A stretch of DNA of 29,583 nucleotides from an uncultured Coriobacteriia bacterium (GCA_902478425.1 CABSKV010000007.1:1-29583); one strand, 5' to 3'; positions 16,125 to 26,241 are shown, counted from the first letter of the stretch. Notes: generated by a model not told the origin, from the sequence alone. Translations and numbers: made by a program.

Positions 16125-16130
16125 TATAAT
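16125..16130 (+). promoter_or_regulatory. -10 element of the gene at 16165
   Basis: A perfect TATAAT lies 34 bp before the GTG start. The hexamer 17 bp upstream, GAAATC, is a poor -35. Transcription would start near 16137, leaving a leader of about 28 nt containing the AAAGGGGA ribosome site. Confidence 0.5.
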
Positions 16131-16164
16131 TGCCAAAGCGTAACCGCAAATCAAAGGGGATTTC

Positions 16165-16893
16165 GTGGCTCAGAAGTTTAACAAGATCTACATCCAGCAA
16201 GATGCCGTCGCCAAGCACGAGGACTTCGATGCCTGGTACGAAGACGGCGACGTCTTCCTCCAGTTCAAGAGCAAGGAGGGCTGGAAGCGCGAGAAGGACA
16301 AGGTGCAGATCATGGGCCGCATGGGTGGCCAGGTCGGCCTCATCAAGCCCGACAACAACGTGCTCAACTACTACATCCGCTACGAGCGCTGGGAATACAT
16401 CCTGCATACCTTCGTCATCGAGCATCACTACTATATCGAGGGCATGGTGTGGGATCTGTACGGATGTGCTCACGAGCCGCCCTGCACCTTCGTGGAAGAG
16501 ACGCTCACGAGCTTCGAGCGCAAGGCCGTGCACATCAAGCTCGTCAACTTCAAGGACAAGGGCATGTGCTACGAGATTCATGCCCACGAGCTCGAGAAGC
16601 TGCGCATCGCCGTGGCGGCATTCGTCGCTATCCTCATCAAGGAGGAGTGGAAGGGTCTGAGCGAGGGCAACGATTACGCGCCTCCCGGCTTCCTCAACAA
16701 CCTCAAGAGCCGCATCTTCGAGAACAAGGGCTTCACCTACGAGGAGGTCCAGGAGCTCATCGAGGCCGACTCCCCCTACGTGCGCATCATCAGGCCCGAG
16801 GGCCGTCCCATCGACCACAAGGACTCGAAGCTCAAGAAGGACAAGCGCGGCCACGTCCTCGAGAAGCGCAAGAGCGATTCCATAAAGAAGTAA
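16165..16893 (+). CDS. Uncharacterised soluble protein, 242 residues
   Basis: I do not recognise this family. The GTG start follows AAAGGGGA by 6 bp and a TATAAT box at 16125-16130, so it is a real expressed gene. The protein has no signal peptide. It is rich in aromatic residues in its first half (DFDAWYEDGDVFLQF, YYIRYERWEYILHTFVIEHHYYIEGMV), which suggests a beta-rich core. HEPPCTFVEET is a short Cys-containing turn. A hydrophobic stretch near 148-156 (IAVAAFVAILI) is too short for a membrane helix. The C-terminal 40 residues are strongly basic (KDSKLKKDKRGHVLEKRKSDSIKK), which could bind nucleic acid or acidic partners. It is monocistronic, between slyD and the terminator at 16994. Confidence 0.8.
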   Translation: MAQKFNKIYIQQDAVAKHEDFDAWYEDGDVFLQFKSKEGWKREKDKVQIMGRMGGQVGLIKPDNNVLNYYIRYERWEYILHTFVIEHHYYIEGMVWDLYGCAHEPPCTFVEETLTSFERKAVHIKLVNFKDKGMCYEIHAHELEKLRIAVAAFVAILIKEEWKGLSEGNDYAPPGFLNNLKSRIFENKGFTYEEVQELIEADSPYVRIIRPEGRPIDHKDSKLKKDKRGHVLEKRKSDSIKK

Positions 16894-16906
16894 CCCGAAT
16901 CTGCAG

Positions 16907-16980
16907 CACGTGTAAAGGGGCCTGACCCTTTTACACGTTGGGCTCTTAATGTGTAAAAGGGTCAGGCCCCTTTACACGTG
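16907..16980. repeat. Perfect 30-bp inverted repeat, REP/REPIN-like
   Basis: The 30 bp at 16907-16936 are exactly the reverse complement of 16951-16980, around a 14-nt loop. Each arm is itself nearly palindromic: GTGTAAAGGGG is followed by CCCTTTTACAC. So the unit looks like two inverted copies of one small palindrome. It lies 14 bp after the stop of the 16165 gene and 14 bp before a separate terminator. The arrangement matches REP doublets (REPINs) spread by RAYT transposases, but no RAYT gene is in the window. Family membership is inferred. Confidence 0.8.
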
Positions 16981-16993
16981 TCCGCAAAAAGAG

Positions 16994-17022
16994 AAGACCC
17001 CCGGCATAACACCGGGGGTCTT
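16994..17022. terminator. Bidirectional intrinsic terminator
   Basis: An 11-bp stem AAGACCCCCGG/CCGGGGGTCTT with a 7-nt loop has TTTT at its right edge and an A-rich left flank (AAAAAGAG). It sits between convergent genes, so it can end both the 16165 gene and the MFS permease gene. Confidence 0.85.
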
Positions 17023-17061
17023 TTGCGCTAGCTAGGCTAACAGCAGTTGCAGACTTGCAGC

Positions 17062-18834
17062 TTAGAGGATGTTGGCACCCTCGGCCTTTGCCTGCTTCTC
17101 CTTGCCAAGGCCCAGACCGCCAAATACGAAGAAGTAAATGAACGGAAGGAGCATGGCGATGAGCATGATCGGCAGAGCCATAGCGGTCTTGGAGAAACCG
17201 GGGATGGCAAGCGGGCACACGATGCAACCGATGAAGTTGATGATAACCACAGCGATCATGATCATGAAGCGAGCATTGCCGTCGGTCTCGGACAGAGGAT
17301 TGTCCTCGCTGAGTTTCTGCAGCTCGTCCATCGTCTTTCCGCCCGTGTTCTTAACAAAGAGCAGGGTGCAGATGAGGCCGAGAACGAACGGGATGAGCAG
17401 AACGAGAACAACCATCGACCAGTTGTTGGACATAACGCCATTGACGTCATGCTGGAACATGGCCAGACCAGCAGCAGCACCGAGAACGATGGAGGAGCCG
17501 GAACCACCGAAGCGGGCGAACGCCTGGCACCAAGAGGTACCGGTGTTGCGCAGCGTGGTGGGATAGGACTCGGGCATCAGGGGCTGGACTGCCGTAATGG
17601 CGTAGTTCAGGCAGAAGCCGAAGAGCAGCATCAGGAAGATGCAGGGAACGAAGTTGCCAGCGGCAGCACCGGCGAGCGGAGCACCGTTAACGGGAGCCTC
17701 GCCCGGGAACATTGGGACGAACACCGAGCAGGCGATAATCGCGACGATACACGCGACCCAGCCAATCCACAGTGCACGCTTACGGCCGATGGCGTCAGAC
17801 ACAAAGCCAACGACGATGTTCGATGCGATAGCGGCAACGTTGTTCCAGGTCTGCAGGGTAACAGACTCGGCAGCGGTAAAGCCGTTGCCCTGGAACCAGG
17901 TGGGGATCCAGGCGTTCATGCCGTAGACGCAGAACTGGCCGACGAAGTAGGCGGACCAGATGGCGCAGGTGGCGACGATGAACTTGCTGGAGAACAGAAC
18001 CGCCGGGCCAGACTTGGCGGGCTTGGGCGGAACGATCAGCAGATTGGCGTCAAAGTGCACGTCGACGTGACGCGTAGCCTTAACGATCTGCTCAAGGCGC
18101 ATAACAGCCTTATCCTTCTGGTCATGGTTTGCATACCAGTGCGGCGTCTCATGCATCGCGAAGAGCAGGATGATGCCGTAGATGACCGGCAGAGCACCGA
18201 TCAGGTAGCAGATACGCCAGTTCTGAACAGCAGTCGCGCCAGTTGCGAGCGTGATCTGACCGTCGCAGAGACCGGGGATGATCGGGTTCGGGTTCGAGCA
18301 GATGGGGGCTGCAACGAGACCAGCGACGACCCAACCCATAACCATGAAGGCCATGCCGAAGGTAACGAAAATACCGCGCTGCTTGGAAGGCATGGACTCG
18401 GAGAACACGGTCGTAACAACCGGGATACAAGAGCCGACACCAAAACCAGCGATGAGGCGGAACGCGCAGAAGAACGCATAATCCGGCGCGAAAGCCTGGG
18501 GTAGGGTGAACAGACCATAGAAGATAACTGCGATCGTGAGCATCTTCTTACGGCCGATCATGTCGGAGAGGATACCTCCAACAGCGCCACCAAGAACCAT
18601 GCCGAGCAGGCCCCACGTGGTCAGGGAGCCGGTCAGAGCCGCGATGGGCTGGCCAGCAGCGATCTGAGCCGCGAAGAACGTAGGTGCAACATAGGTGTTG
18701 GTGGAATTGACGATCATGAAGTCGTAGCCGTCGAAGATCATGGCGAAAGCCAAGAGGACGAACACGACCCATGTGTGGGCGGAAATACCCGCACGGTCAA
18801 TGACTTCGGAAACAGTAAACTCTTTACCGTCCAT
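17062..18834 (-). CDS. MFS permease, aromatic-acid:H+ symporter (AAHS) type
   Basis: A 590-residue inner-membrane secondary transporter. It has FDGYD (34-38) in the first helix, matching the DGxD motif of AAHS carriers such as PcaK and BenK, and the MFS loop 2-3 motif GGILSDMIGRKK (86-97). A repeat of that motif, GFVSDAIGRKR, follows helix 8. It is longer than the usual 440-460 residues. Large periplasmic-looking insertions are present (for example PICSNPNPIIPGLCDGQ), plus two extra hydrophobic segments near the C-terminus (about 515-575), so about 14 helices. AAGGAGG precedes the ATG. Codons ending in T (GCT, GTT, GGT, CGT) are commoner than in neighbours, suggesting high expression or transfer. 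Substrate is unknown; a carboxylate is likely by family. Confidence 0.9.
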   Translation of the reverse strand: MDGKEFTVSEVIDRAGISAHTWVVFVLLAFAMIFDGYDFMIVNSTNTYVAPTFFAAQIAAGQPIAALTGSLTTWGLLGMVLGGAVGGILSDMIGRKKMLTIAVIFYGLFTLPQAFAPDYAFFCAFRLIAGFGVGSCIPVVTTVFSESMPSKQRGIFVTFGMAFMVMGWVVAGLVAAPICSNPNPIIPGLCDGQITLATGATAVQNWRICYLIGALPVIYGIILLFAMHETPHWYANHDQKDKAVMRLEQIVKATRHVDVHFDANLLIVPPKPAKSGPAVLFSSKFIVATCAIWSAYFVGQFCVYGMNAWIPTWFQGNGFTAAESVTLQTWNNVAAIASNIVVGFVSDAIGRKRALWIGWVACIVAIIACSVFVPMFPGEAPVNGAPLAGAAAGNFVPCIFLMLLFGFCLNYAITAVQPLMPESYPTTLRNTGTSWCQAFARFGGSGSSIVLGAAAGLAMFQHDVNGVMSNNWSMVVLVLLIPFVLGLICTLLFVKNTGGKTMDELQKLSEDNPLSETDGNARFMIMIAVVIINFIGCIVCPLAIPGFSKTAMALPIMLIAMLLPFIYFFVFGGLGLGKEKQAKAEGANIL

Positions 18835-18881
18835 CAGTCCCTCCTTAAATCAATCTTCTCCATCAAGAGAAATGGATATAC

Positions 18882-18905
18882 GGGAAAGCCCCCCCCAGCT
18901 TTCCC
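18882..18905. promoter_or_regulatory. Hairpin with poly-C loop upstream of the MFS gene
   Basis: GGGAAAGC (18882-18889) pairs with GCTTTCCC (18898-18905) around an 8-nt, mostly C loop. It lies 48 bp before the MFS start codon. There is no T-run, so it is more likely a leader or operator element than a terminator; its role is unproven. Confidence 0.4.
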
Positions 18906-18973
18906 AGCAACAAGAAGGCAAATGTCCAATCACCTAGAATCAGGACCCCAGAAAACCCGATTCCAAATGATCG

Positions 18974-19174
18974 TCACTCGTCTACCTGCTGCTCTTCTAG
19001 CAGTTTTGCCCTGCGCATCTGGCAGATGACGACTGGCTTTCCATCGCTAATGCGATACATGCGGTATCCGCAATTGCCATAGCCACTGCACGCACGGCAA
19101 GTGATTTCATTGAGCGGTAAGCCCCCCAGATCCTCTTCAGTAAGCTCGAGGTTCATTGGTTTAACGACAGACAC
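18974..19174 (-). CDS. Small Cys-containing protein of unknown function
   Basis: About 66 residues, soluble. The central segment reads TCRACSGYGNCGYRMYRISDG and a fourth Cys follows in VVICQM. CxxC plus two more Cys could bind zinc or a cluster. The C-terminus is helical and charged (RRAKLLEEQQVDE). I prefer the GTG at 19172-19174, which GAGGG precedes at good spacing. The TTG four codons earlier and the downstream ATG (codon 7 of this start) have no ribosome site. It lies between the Gly-Ala-Pro zinc-ribbon gene (59-bp gap) and the MFS gene (139-bp gap), all on one strand, so a shared transcript is possible. No family recognised. Confidence 0.65.
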   Translation of the reverse strand: MSVVKPMNLELTEEDLGGLPLNEITCRACSGYGNCGYRMYRISDGKPVVICQMRRAKLLEEQQVDE

Positions 19175-19233
19175 GACCACCCTCAATTCTCACGGGCAAA
19201 ACTGCGTAAAAGCGAGCTAAGAGCTAAAAATCC

Positions 19234-19494
19234 TTACGCACCAGGAGCCTTGGGAGCACCGGGAGCGCCAGGAGCTGCGGGAGCGCCAGGAGCGCCAGGA
19301 GCCGCGGGGGCACCAGGAGCAGCAGCGCCAGCGGGGCCACCAAGCTGATTCTGGAAATCAACCATGTCCTGCTCGGTGAACTCATACTTGCAGAACGGGC
19401 ACTTCTTGAGCACGGTATTGCCGATAACCGGCAGCTTCTTACCGCACGACGGGCAGTTGAGATCAATCTCTACACCTGCGGGCCTAAAACACAT
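19234..19494 (-). CDS. Zinc-ribbon protein with Gly-Ala-Pro repeat tail
   Basis: An 86-residue protein. The first half has CPSCGKKLP and CPFCKYEF, two CxxC knuckles 18 residues apart forming one zinc ribbon, followed by the short acidic helix TEQDMVDFQNQLGG. The last third is a low-complexity Gly-Ala-Pro tract built on GAP/APG triplets, collagen-like in period but probably a flexible, disordered tail. The ATG at 19492-19494 follows AAAGGAG by 6 bp; the TTG two codons upstream is too close to that site. A long structured leader and a TATAAT (19671-19676) precede it. Function is unknown. The ribbon could bind protein or nucleic acid while the tail acts as spacer. Confidence 0.8.
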   Translation of the reverse strand: MCFRPAGVEIDLNCPSCGKKLPVIGNTVLKKCPFCKYEFTEQDMVDFQNQLGGPAGAAAPGAPAAPGAPGAPAAPGAPGAPKAPGA

Positions 19495-19500
19495 AGTCAA

Positions 19501-19676
19501 CTCCTTTTCCTCTGTCCCATACGGGACGTCCTACAATTCGTCAGTCAGCCTTCTAGACCGATACCTGCCCGGTTGGGCAGGCATGCTGCCTGACGAGACG
19601 GCATTTATCCCATCAACGCGATGGGAGACCCGCCCTACGCCAGGAGAGACGTAAGGACGGCGACCTGCGGATTATA
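19501..19676 (-). promoter_or_regulatory. Promoter and structured 5' leader of the zinc-ribbon gene
   Basis: A perfect TATAAT on the minus strand (19671-19676) puts the transcript start near 19664, so the leader is about 170 nt. It contains several stems: CCCATC/GATGGG (19609-19614/19620-19625), CAGGCA/TGCCTG (19578-19583/19587-19592) and CTGCCC/GGGCAG (19565-19570/19575-19580). The last two share bases and exclude each other. GTCCC/GGGAC lies close to the ribosome site. I do not recognise a known riboswitch class. The 200 bp beyond it, up to 19872, hold no gene I can support. Confidence 0.45.
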
Positions 19677-19886
19677 GGGAAAAAAGAACGCCGTGATGGC
19701 TCACGTGCGTTGTTGTTTTCGATATCCTCCACAAAATCGCCATATAGGATAGCACACTGCATCGAGAATTGCTTTCGAGAAGCCCTTTTTGCGCAAACGG
19801 CACGCGGGCTCATACCAAAGTATTAGACAGCCGTTTGGTGTACACTCTCCCCTACGATTCATCGCAGCCGCGAAAAGGAGCCATAG

Positions 19887-20204
19887 GTGGCAAAGTACAA
19901 GAACCATAAGACCAGCGTCATGCGAGAGGCCGCGAACAAACGCGCCGAATACCGCAAATGGCTCATCCGCCTCATCGTGGGACTCGCGATATGCCTCATC
20001 GCCATCGGCGTGTACTACCTCATGGTCATCAACTACGTCATCGAGAACGCACCGGGTGTCACCTGGATCCTGGCTGCCATCGCGGCAATCTTTTTGGGTT
20101 GGTTCGGCAACAAGTTCTCCAAGGCGAATCGAGCCTACAACGCCTACCTTACCGAGCACGGCCTCACGAACGACGATGTCGTGGGTTTCCTCAAGAGCAA
20201 TTAG
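19887..20204 (+). CDS. Small two-helix membrane protein
   Basis: A 105-residue protein of unknown function. A basic N-terminal segment (MAKYKNHKTS, REAANKRAEYRKW) is followed by two membrane helices (about 27-49 and 58-74) and a soluble C-terminus ending LTNDDVVGFLKSN. The positive-inside rule places both ends in the cytoplasm. The GTG start is supported by AAAAGGAG at 19873-19880, 6 bp upstream. It is the only plus-strand gene between 16893 and 28581. Its last 14 bases overlap the end of the convergent larB gene. A TACACT at 19841-19846 is a weak -10 candidate. No domain recognised. Confidence 0.75.
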   Translation: MAKYKNHKTSVMREAANKRAEYRKWLIRLIVGLAICLIAIGVYYLMVINYVIENAPGVTWILAAIAAIFLGWFGNKFSKANRAYNAYLTEHGLTNDDVVGFLKSN

Positions 20205-20904
20205 AGAAGCGCGCAGGCGGGCAGTTGACGCGATGCGCGATCTGCCCTGCACCAAAGCCGTTGTCGATGTTGACCACCGATACGCCCCCGGCACATGAGT
20301 TGAGCATCGAGAGCAGCGCGGAGATGCCACCGAAGCTCGCCCCGTAGCCCACGCTCGTGGGAACGCCGATGACCGGCACGTCTACGAGGCCGGCGACGAG
20401 CGAGGCGAGTGCCCCTTCCATGCCGGCGACGACCACGATGACCCGTGCACGACGCAAGTCCTCCGTATGGGCAAGCGTGCGATGCACGCCCGCAACGCCG
20501 ATGTCGGCAAGTAGCTGCACGCGCGAGCCCATGACACGCGCCGTGAGCGCCGCTTCCTCGGCGATGGCGATGTCGCTCGTGCCCGCACAGGCGACGAGCA
20601 CCTGGCCCTCGGCCCTATTGGGGCAGGCCAGCACCTCTTCGAGCGTATCTCCCTCGACAGGATGCTCACGACGATCGGCAAGCAAAAAGCCCGAACGCTC
20701 GAAGTGGCGGGCATCGGGAATGGACGTGAGCACGGCCTGGGCGGCCTGATCGCTCACGCGCGTGGCAACGGCGATGCCATGGCGCTCGAGCAGCTGCTCG
20801 GCGATACTGCAAATCTGCTCGGGGGTCTTGCTCGCCCCGTAGATGACCTCGGGAAAACCGCAGCGCTCGGCGCGGTCATAGTCGAGGTTGGCGTAATCGC
20901 TCAT
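20191..20904 (-). CDS. larB: LarB, nickel-pincer nucleotide biosynthesis protein
   Basis: A 237-residue PurE-related protein. LarB carboxylates the pyridinium ring of nicotinic acid adenine dinucleotide and releases AMP, the first step to the nickel-pincer cofactor of lactate racemase and related epimerases. The N-terminus has LDYDRAERCGFPEVIYGASKTPEQI-type sequence (7-31). The C-terminal half shows VVVAGMEGALASLVAGL, GVPTSVGYG, and SCAGGVSVVNIDNGFGAG with the conserved Cys (C204). The ATG at 20902-20904 follows GGAGG. It begins 8 bp after the flavoprotein gene, so they are cotranscribed. LarC, LarE and a LarA-like enzyme are not in the window. Older annotations call this family AIR carboxylase. 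Confidence 0.9.
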   Translation of the reverse strand: MSDYANLDYDRAERCGFPEVIYGASKTPEQICSIAEQLLERHGIAVATRVSDQAAQAVLTSIPDARHFERSGFLLADRREHPVEGDTLEEVLACPNRAEGQVLVACAGTSDIAIAEEAALTARVMGSRVQLLADIGVAGVHRTLAHTEDLRRARVIVVVAGMEGALASLVAGLVDVPVIGVPTSVGYGASFGGISALLSMLNSCAGGVSVVNIDNGFGAGQIAHRVNCPPARFSNCS

Positions 20905-20912
20905 GCCGCCTC

Positions 20913-21497
20913 CTAGAGCTCGGCGCGGGCAAGCTCCTCGAGCGCCTCGTCCATGATGGCCTCGGGGTCGTTCGTGATGATGTCGAGACCCTCGGCGCGA
21001 AAGCAGCGCACGTCCCCGATGCCGAAGTAGAGCTGGCACAGTGCCTTGACTTGGTCGTAACCGTAATCCCAATCGCCGCTATAGCCGCCGATGGTCGTGA
21101 CGTAGTAGGCACGCTTGCCGTTGCACATGCCGGTGGGAATGCCCTCGGGGCTATAGACGAAGGTCACGCCCTGGGCACAGAGCAGCTCGAAGTAGATCTT
21201 GAGCAGCGCGGGAAACGAGAAGTCCCAGTACGGGGCCGCGAACACAACCTCGTCGGCCGCGGCAAACTGCTTCGCGTAATCGAAGACGGGGTGATCGAAA
21301 TCGCCGGCCTTTCCCCAGGCCATGCGCTTGTTGGAAAGCTCGCCCGTAAGAGGCTGCAGGTTCTTCTCGTCCTCCAGCACGAGCGTCTCGATCTCGACGT
21401 CCGGCCCATCGAGCCGTTCGAGCAGCGCCTGGGCAAGACGCTCGGTACGCGAGGTCTCGCGGTTGACGCAGGAATCCACGTACAGGATCTTCTTCAT
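20913..21497 (-). CDS. Flavodoxin-fold NAD(P)H oxidoreductase (azoreductase-like)
   Basis: A 194-residue FMN-dependent quinone or azo reductase of the NQO/AzoR fold. The protein begins MKKILYVDSCVNRETSRTER, with the phosphate-binding loop of the FMN site. VVFAAPYWDFSFPALLKIYFE (about 84-104) is the FMN-ring motif, and YYVTTIGGYSGDWDYG is the second FMN loop. Such cytosolic dimers reduce quinones, azo compounds or nitroaromatics with two electrons. GAGAGGACG precedes the ATG. It lies 24 bp after valS and 8 bp before larB; the context gives no clear link to either. The physiological substrate is unknown. Confidence 0.87.
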   Translation of the reverse strand: MKKILYVDSCVNRETSRTERLAQALLERLDGPDVEIETLVLEDEKNLQPLTGELSNKRMAWGKAGDFDHPVFDYAKQFAAADEVVFAAPYWDFSFPALLKIYFELLCAQGVTFVYSPEGIPTGMCNGKRAYYVTTIGGYSGDWDYGYDQVKALCQLYFGIGDVRCFRAEGLDIITNDPEAIMDEALEELARAEL

Positions 21498-21521
21498 GGG
21501 GCACGTCCTCTCTGGCGTGTG

Positions 21522-24209
<2,688 letters not shown>

Positions 24210-24242
24210 GTTCGTATCCTTTTTTCTCGAAGCTTGGAATCT

Positions 24243-25541
24243 CTATGCGACGAATTGGTCGCGTTCGCGGCCAATCACGACCGGCTCGACATCGCCTTTC
24301 ACGCACTCTTCCGTGACGATGACCTTGGTGATGTCATCGGAGCTGGGGAGCACGTACATCGTCTCCTGGAGCACGCTCTCGCAGATGGAGCGCAGGCCAC
24401 GGGCTCCGGTGCCGCGCTCGATCGCGAGCTGCGCGATGGCACGCAGCGCGCCCTCTTCGAAGACGAGCTCGACGTTGTCGAAGCCGAACATGCGCTGGTA
24501 CTGCTTGACGAGCGCGTTCTTGGGTTCGGTCAGGATGCGCACGAGGTCGTCCTCGTCGAGCTCCTGCACCGAGGAGATGACGGGGATGCGGCCCACGAAC
24601 TCGGGGATGAGGCCGAAGCTGTTGAGGTCTTCGGGGAGCACCTGCTTGAGCAGCTCGGTGGACTCCTCCGCCTCCGATTTGCCGACCTCGGAATTGAAGC
24701 CCACGCCGCGCTTGCCGATACGCTCGCCGATGATCTTGTCGAGGCCGACAAAGGCGCCGCCCAGGATGAACAGGATGTTGGTGGTGTCGATGTGGATGAG
24801 CTCCTGCTGGGGATGCTTGCGCCCGCCCGTGGGCGGGACGGCGGCATCGGTGCCCTCGATGATCTTGAGGAGCGCCTGCTGCACGCCCTCGCCGGAGACA
24901 TCGCGCGTGATGGAGAGGTTTTCCGCCTTGCGGGCGATCTTGTCGATCTCGTCGATGTAGACGATGCCCACCTGGGCGCGGTCGACATCGTTATCAGAGG
25001 CGGTGATGAGCTTGAGCAGGATGTTCTCGACGTCCTCGCCCACGTAGCCGGCCTCGGTCAGCGCCGTGGCGTCGGCAATGGCGAAGGGCACGTCGAGGAT
25101 GCGCGCGAGCGTCTGGGCAAGCAGCGTCTTGCCGCAGCCCGTGGGGCCGAGCAGCAAGATGTTGCTCTTGGCGAGCTCGACCTCGTCGTCTTCGGTACCC
25201 AAACCCAGGGCGACGCGCTTGTAATGGTTGTAGACGGCAACGGCCAGGGCCTTCTTGGCATCTTCCTGGCCGATGACGTATTGCGAAAGCTCGGCGTGGA
25301 TCTCGATGGGCGTGGGCAGAGTCTCGAGCGTGATGAGGTCCTCGGTGCGACCAGTCGCAGCGGGAAGGCTCTCGCCTTGCGTGGCGACATCTTCCTCTTC
25401 GATGATATCGGTGCAGAGGTTGACGCACTCGTTGCAGATGTAGACGCCCTCACCGGCGATGAGCTTGTCTACCTCGTTTTGGGTCTTGCCGCAAAACGAG
25501 CAACGCAGCTTGCCGTCAAACCCATGTGGTCCATCAGCCAT
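24243..25541 (-). CDS. clpX: ATP-dependent Clp protease ATP-binding subunit ClpX
   Basis: A 432-residue AAA+ unfoldase that threads substrates into ClpP. The N-terminal zinc domain has C14, C17, C36 and C39. The AAA+ module has Walker A GPTGCGKT (132-139), the pore loop GYVG (165-168), Walker B VYIDEID (194-200) and the RKH pore loop in GGRKHPQQ. The sensor/arginine regions EFVGRIPVI and GARGLRSI are present. The ClpP-docking loop appears as GVGF instead of the usual IGF. The ATG at 25539-25541 lies 4 bp after the clpP stop. The order tig-clpP-clpX is the standard one and gives a complete ClpXP machine. Confidence 0.98.
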   Translation of the reverse strand: MADGPHGFDGKLRCSFCGKTQNEVDKLIAGEGVYICNECVNLCTDIIEEEDVATQGESLPAATGRTEDLITLETLPTPIEIHAELSQYVIGQEDAKKALAVAVYNHYKRVALGLGTEDDEVELAKSNILLLGPTGCGKTLLAQTLARILDVPFAIADATALTEAGYVGEDVENILLKLITASDNDVDRAQVGIVYIDEIDKIARKAENLSITRDVSGEGVQQALLKIIEGTDAAVPPTGGRKHPQQELIHIDTTNILFILGGAFVGLDKIIGERIGKRGVGFNSEVGKSEAEESTELLKQVLPEDLNSFGLIPEFVGRIPVISSVQELDEDDLVRILTEPKNALVKQYQRMFGFDNVELVFEEGALRAIAQLAIERGTGARGLRSICESVLQETMYVLPSSDDITKVIVTEECVKGDVEPVVIGRERDQFVA

Positions 25542-25545
25542 GTGC

Positions 25546-26187
25546 CTAGTCCTTCTTCAGCTCTTCATCCAACTTGGCGGCAGCGCGGGACTTGACGACA
25601 TCGTCGACCAGGCCGTATGTCTTGGCCTCCGCAGCCGACATGAAGTTGTCCTTCTCGGTATCCTCGCGGATGGTCTCGATGGGCTGGCCCGTGTGCGCGG
25701 AAAGGATCTCGTTGAGTTGCTCGCGCGTCTTGCGCATGAACTCGGCCATGATCTGGATGTCGGTTTCCTTGCCCTGGGCGCCACCGGACGGCTGGTGAAT
25801 CATGATGGTGGAGTTGGGCAGCGCGAAGCGCTTGCCGGGGGCACCTGCCGCCAGCAGCACGGCGCCCATGGAAGCCGCCATGCCGATGCAGATGGTGCTC
25901 ACGTCGGGCTTGATGTACTGCATCGTGTCATAGATGGCCAGGCCGGCGCTCACCGAGCCGCCCGGCGAGTTGATGTAGAGCGAGATGTCCTTATCCGGAT
26001 CGGCGCTCTCGAGGTGCAGGAGCTGCGCGATGACGGTGTTTGCCGACGCGTCGGTGACTTCCTCGCCGAGGAAGATGACACGATCGTTGAGCAGACGCGA
26101 GTAGATGTCGTAGCTGCGCTCGCCACGCGGCGACTGCTCCACGACGTAGGGGATGAGCGTGTTAGTTGCGGGCTGGATGATGTTCAT
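25546..26187 (-). CDS. clpP: ATP-dependent Clp protease proteolytic subunit ClpP
   Basis: A 213-residue serine protease forming the tetradecameric barrel of ClpXP. Catalytic Ser106 is in GMAASMGA and His131 in MIHQPSGG. The triad Asp lies in the REDTEKD segment (174-180). YINSPGGSVSAGLAIYDTM is the substrate-binding region. I start at the ATG at 26185-26187, before NIIQPATNTLIPYVVEQ, because AGGAAGAG lies just upstream. An in-frame ATG 14 codons earlier has no family similarity. A single copy is seen here, 54 bp after tig and 4 bp before clpX, so the three genes are likely one transcript. Confidence 0.97.
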   Translation of the reverse strand: MNIIQPATNTLIPYVVEQSPRGERSYDIYSRLLNDRVIFLGEEVTDASANTVIAQLLHLESADPDKDISLYINSPGGSVSAGLAIYDTMQYIKPDVSTICIGMAASMGAVLLAAGAPGKRFALPNSTIMIHQPSGGAQGKETDIQIMAEFMRKTREQLNEILSAHTGQPIETIREDTEKDNFMSAAEAKTYGLVDDVVKSRAAAKLDEELKKD

Positions 26188-26241
26188 ATCTCTTCCTAAC
26201 TGCTTCGTGCGAATGCCCAATGGCAGCATCGCGACCTTCGT

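Noticed and set aside
19701..20330. A 209-codon minus-strand frame opposite the small membrane-protein gene
   Set aside because: It overlaps both larB and the membrane-protein gene out of frame, has no ribosome site, and its sequence is compositionally a shadow.
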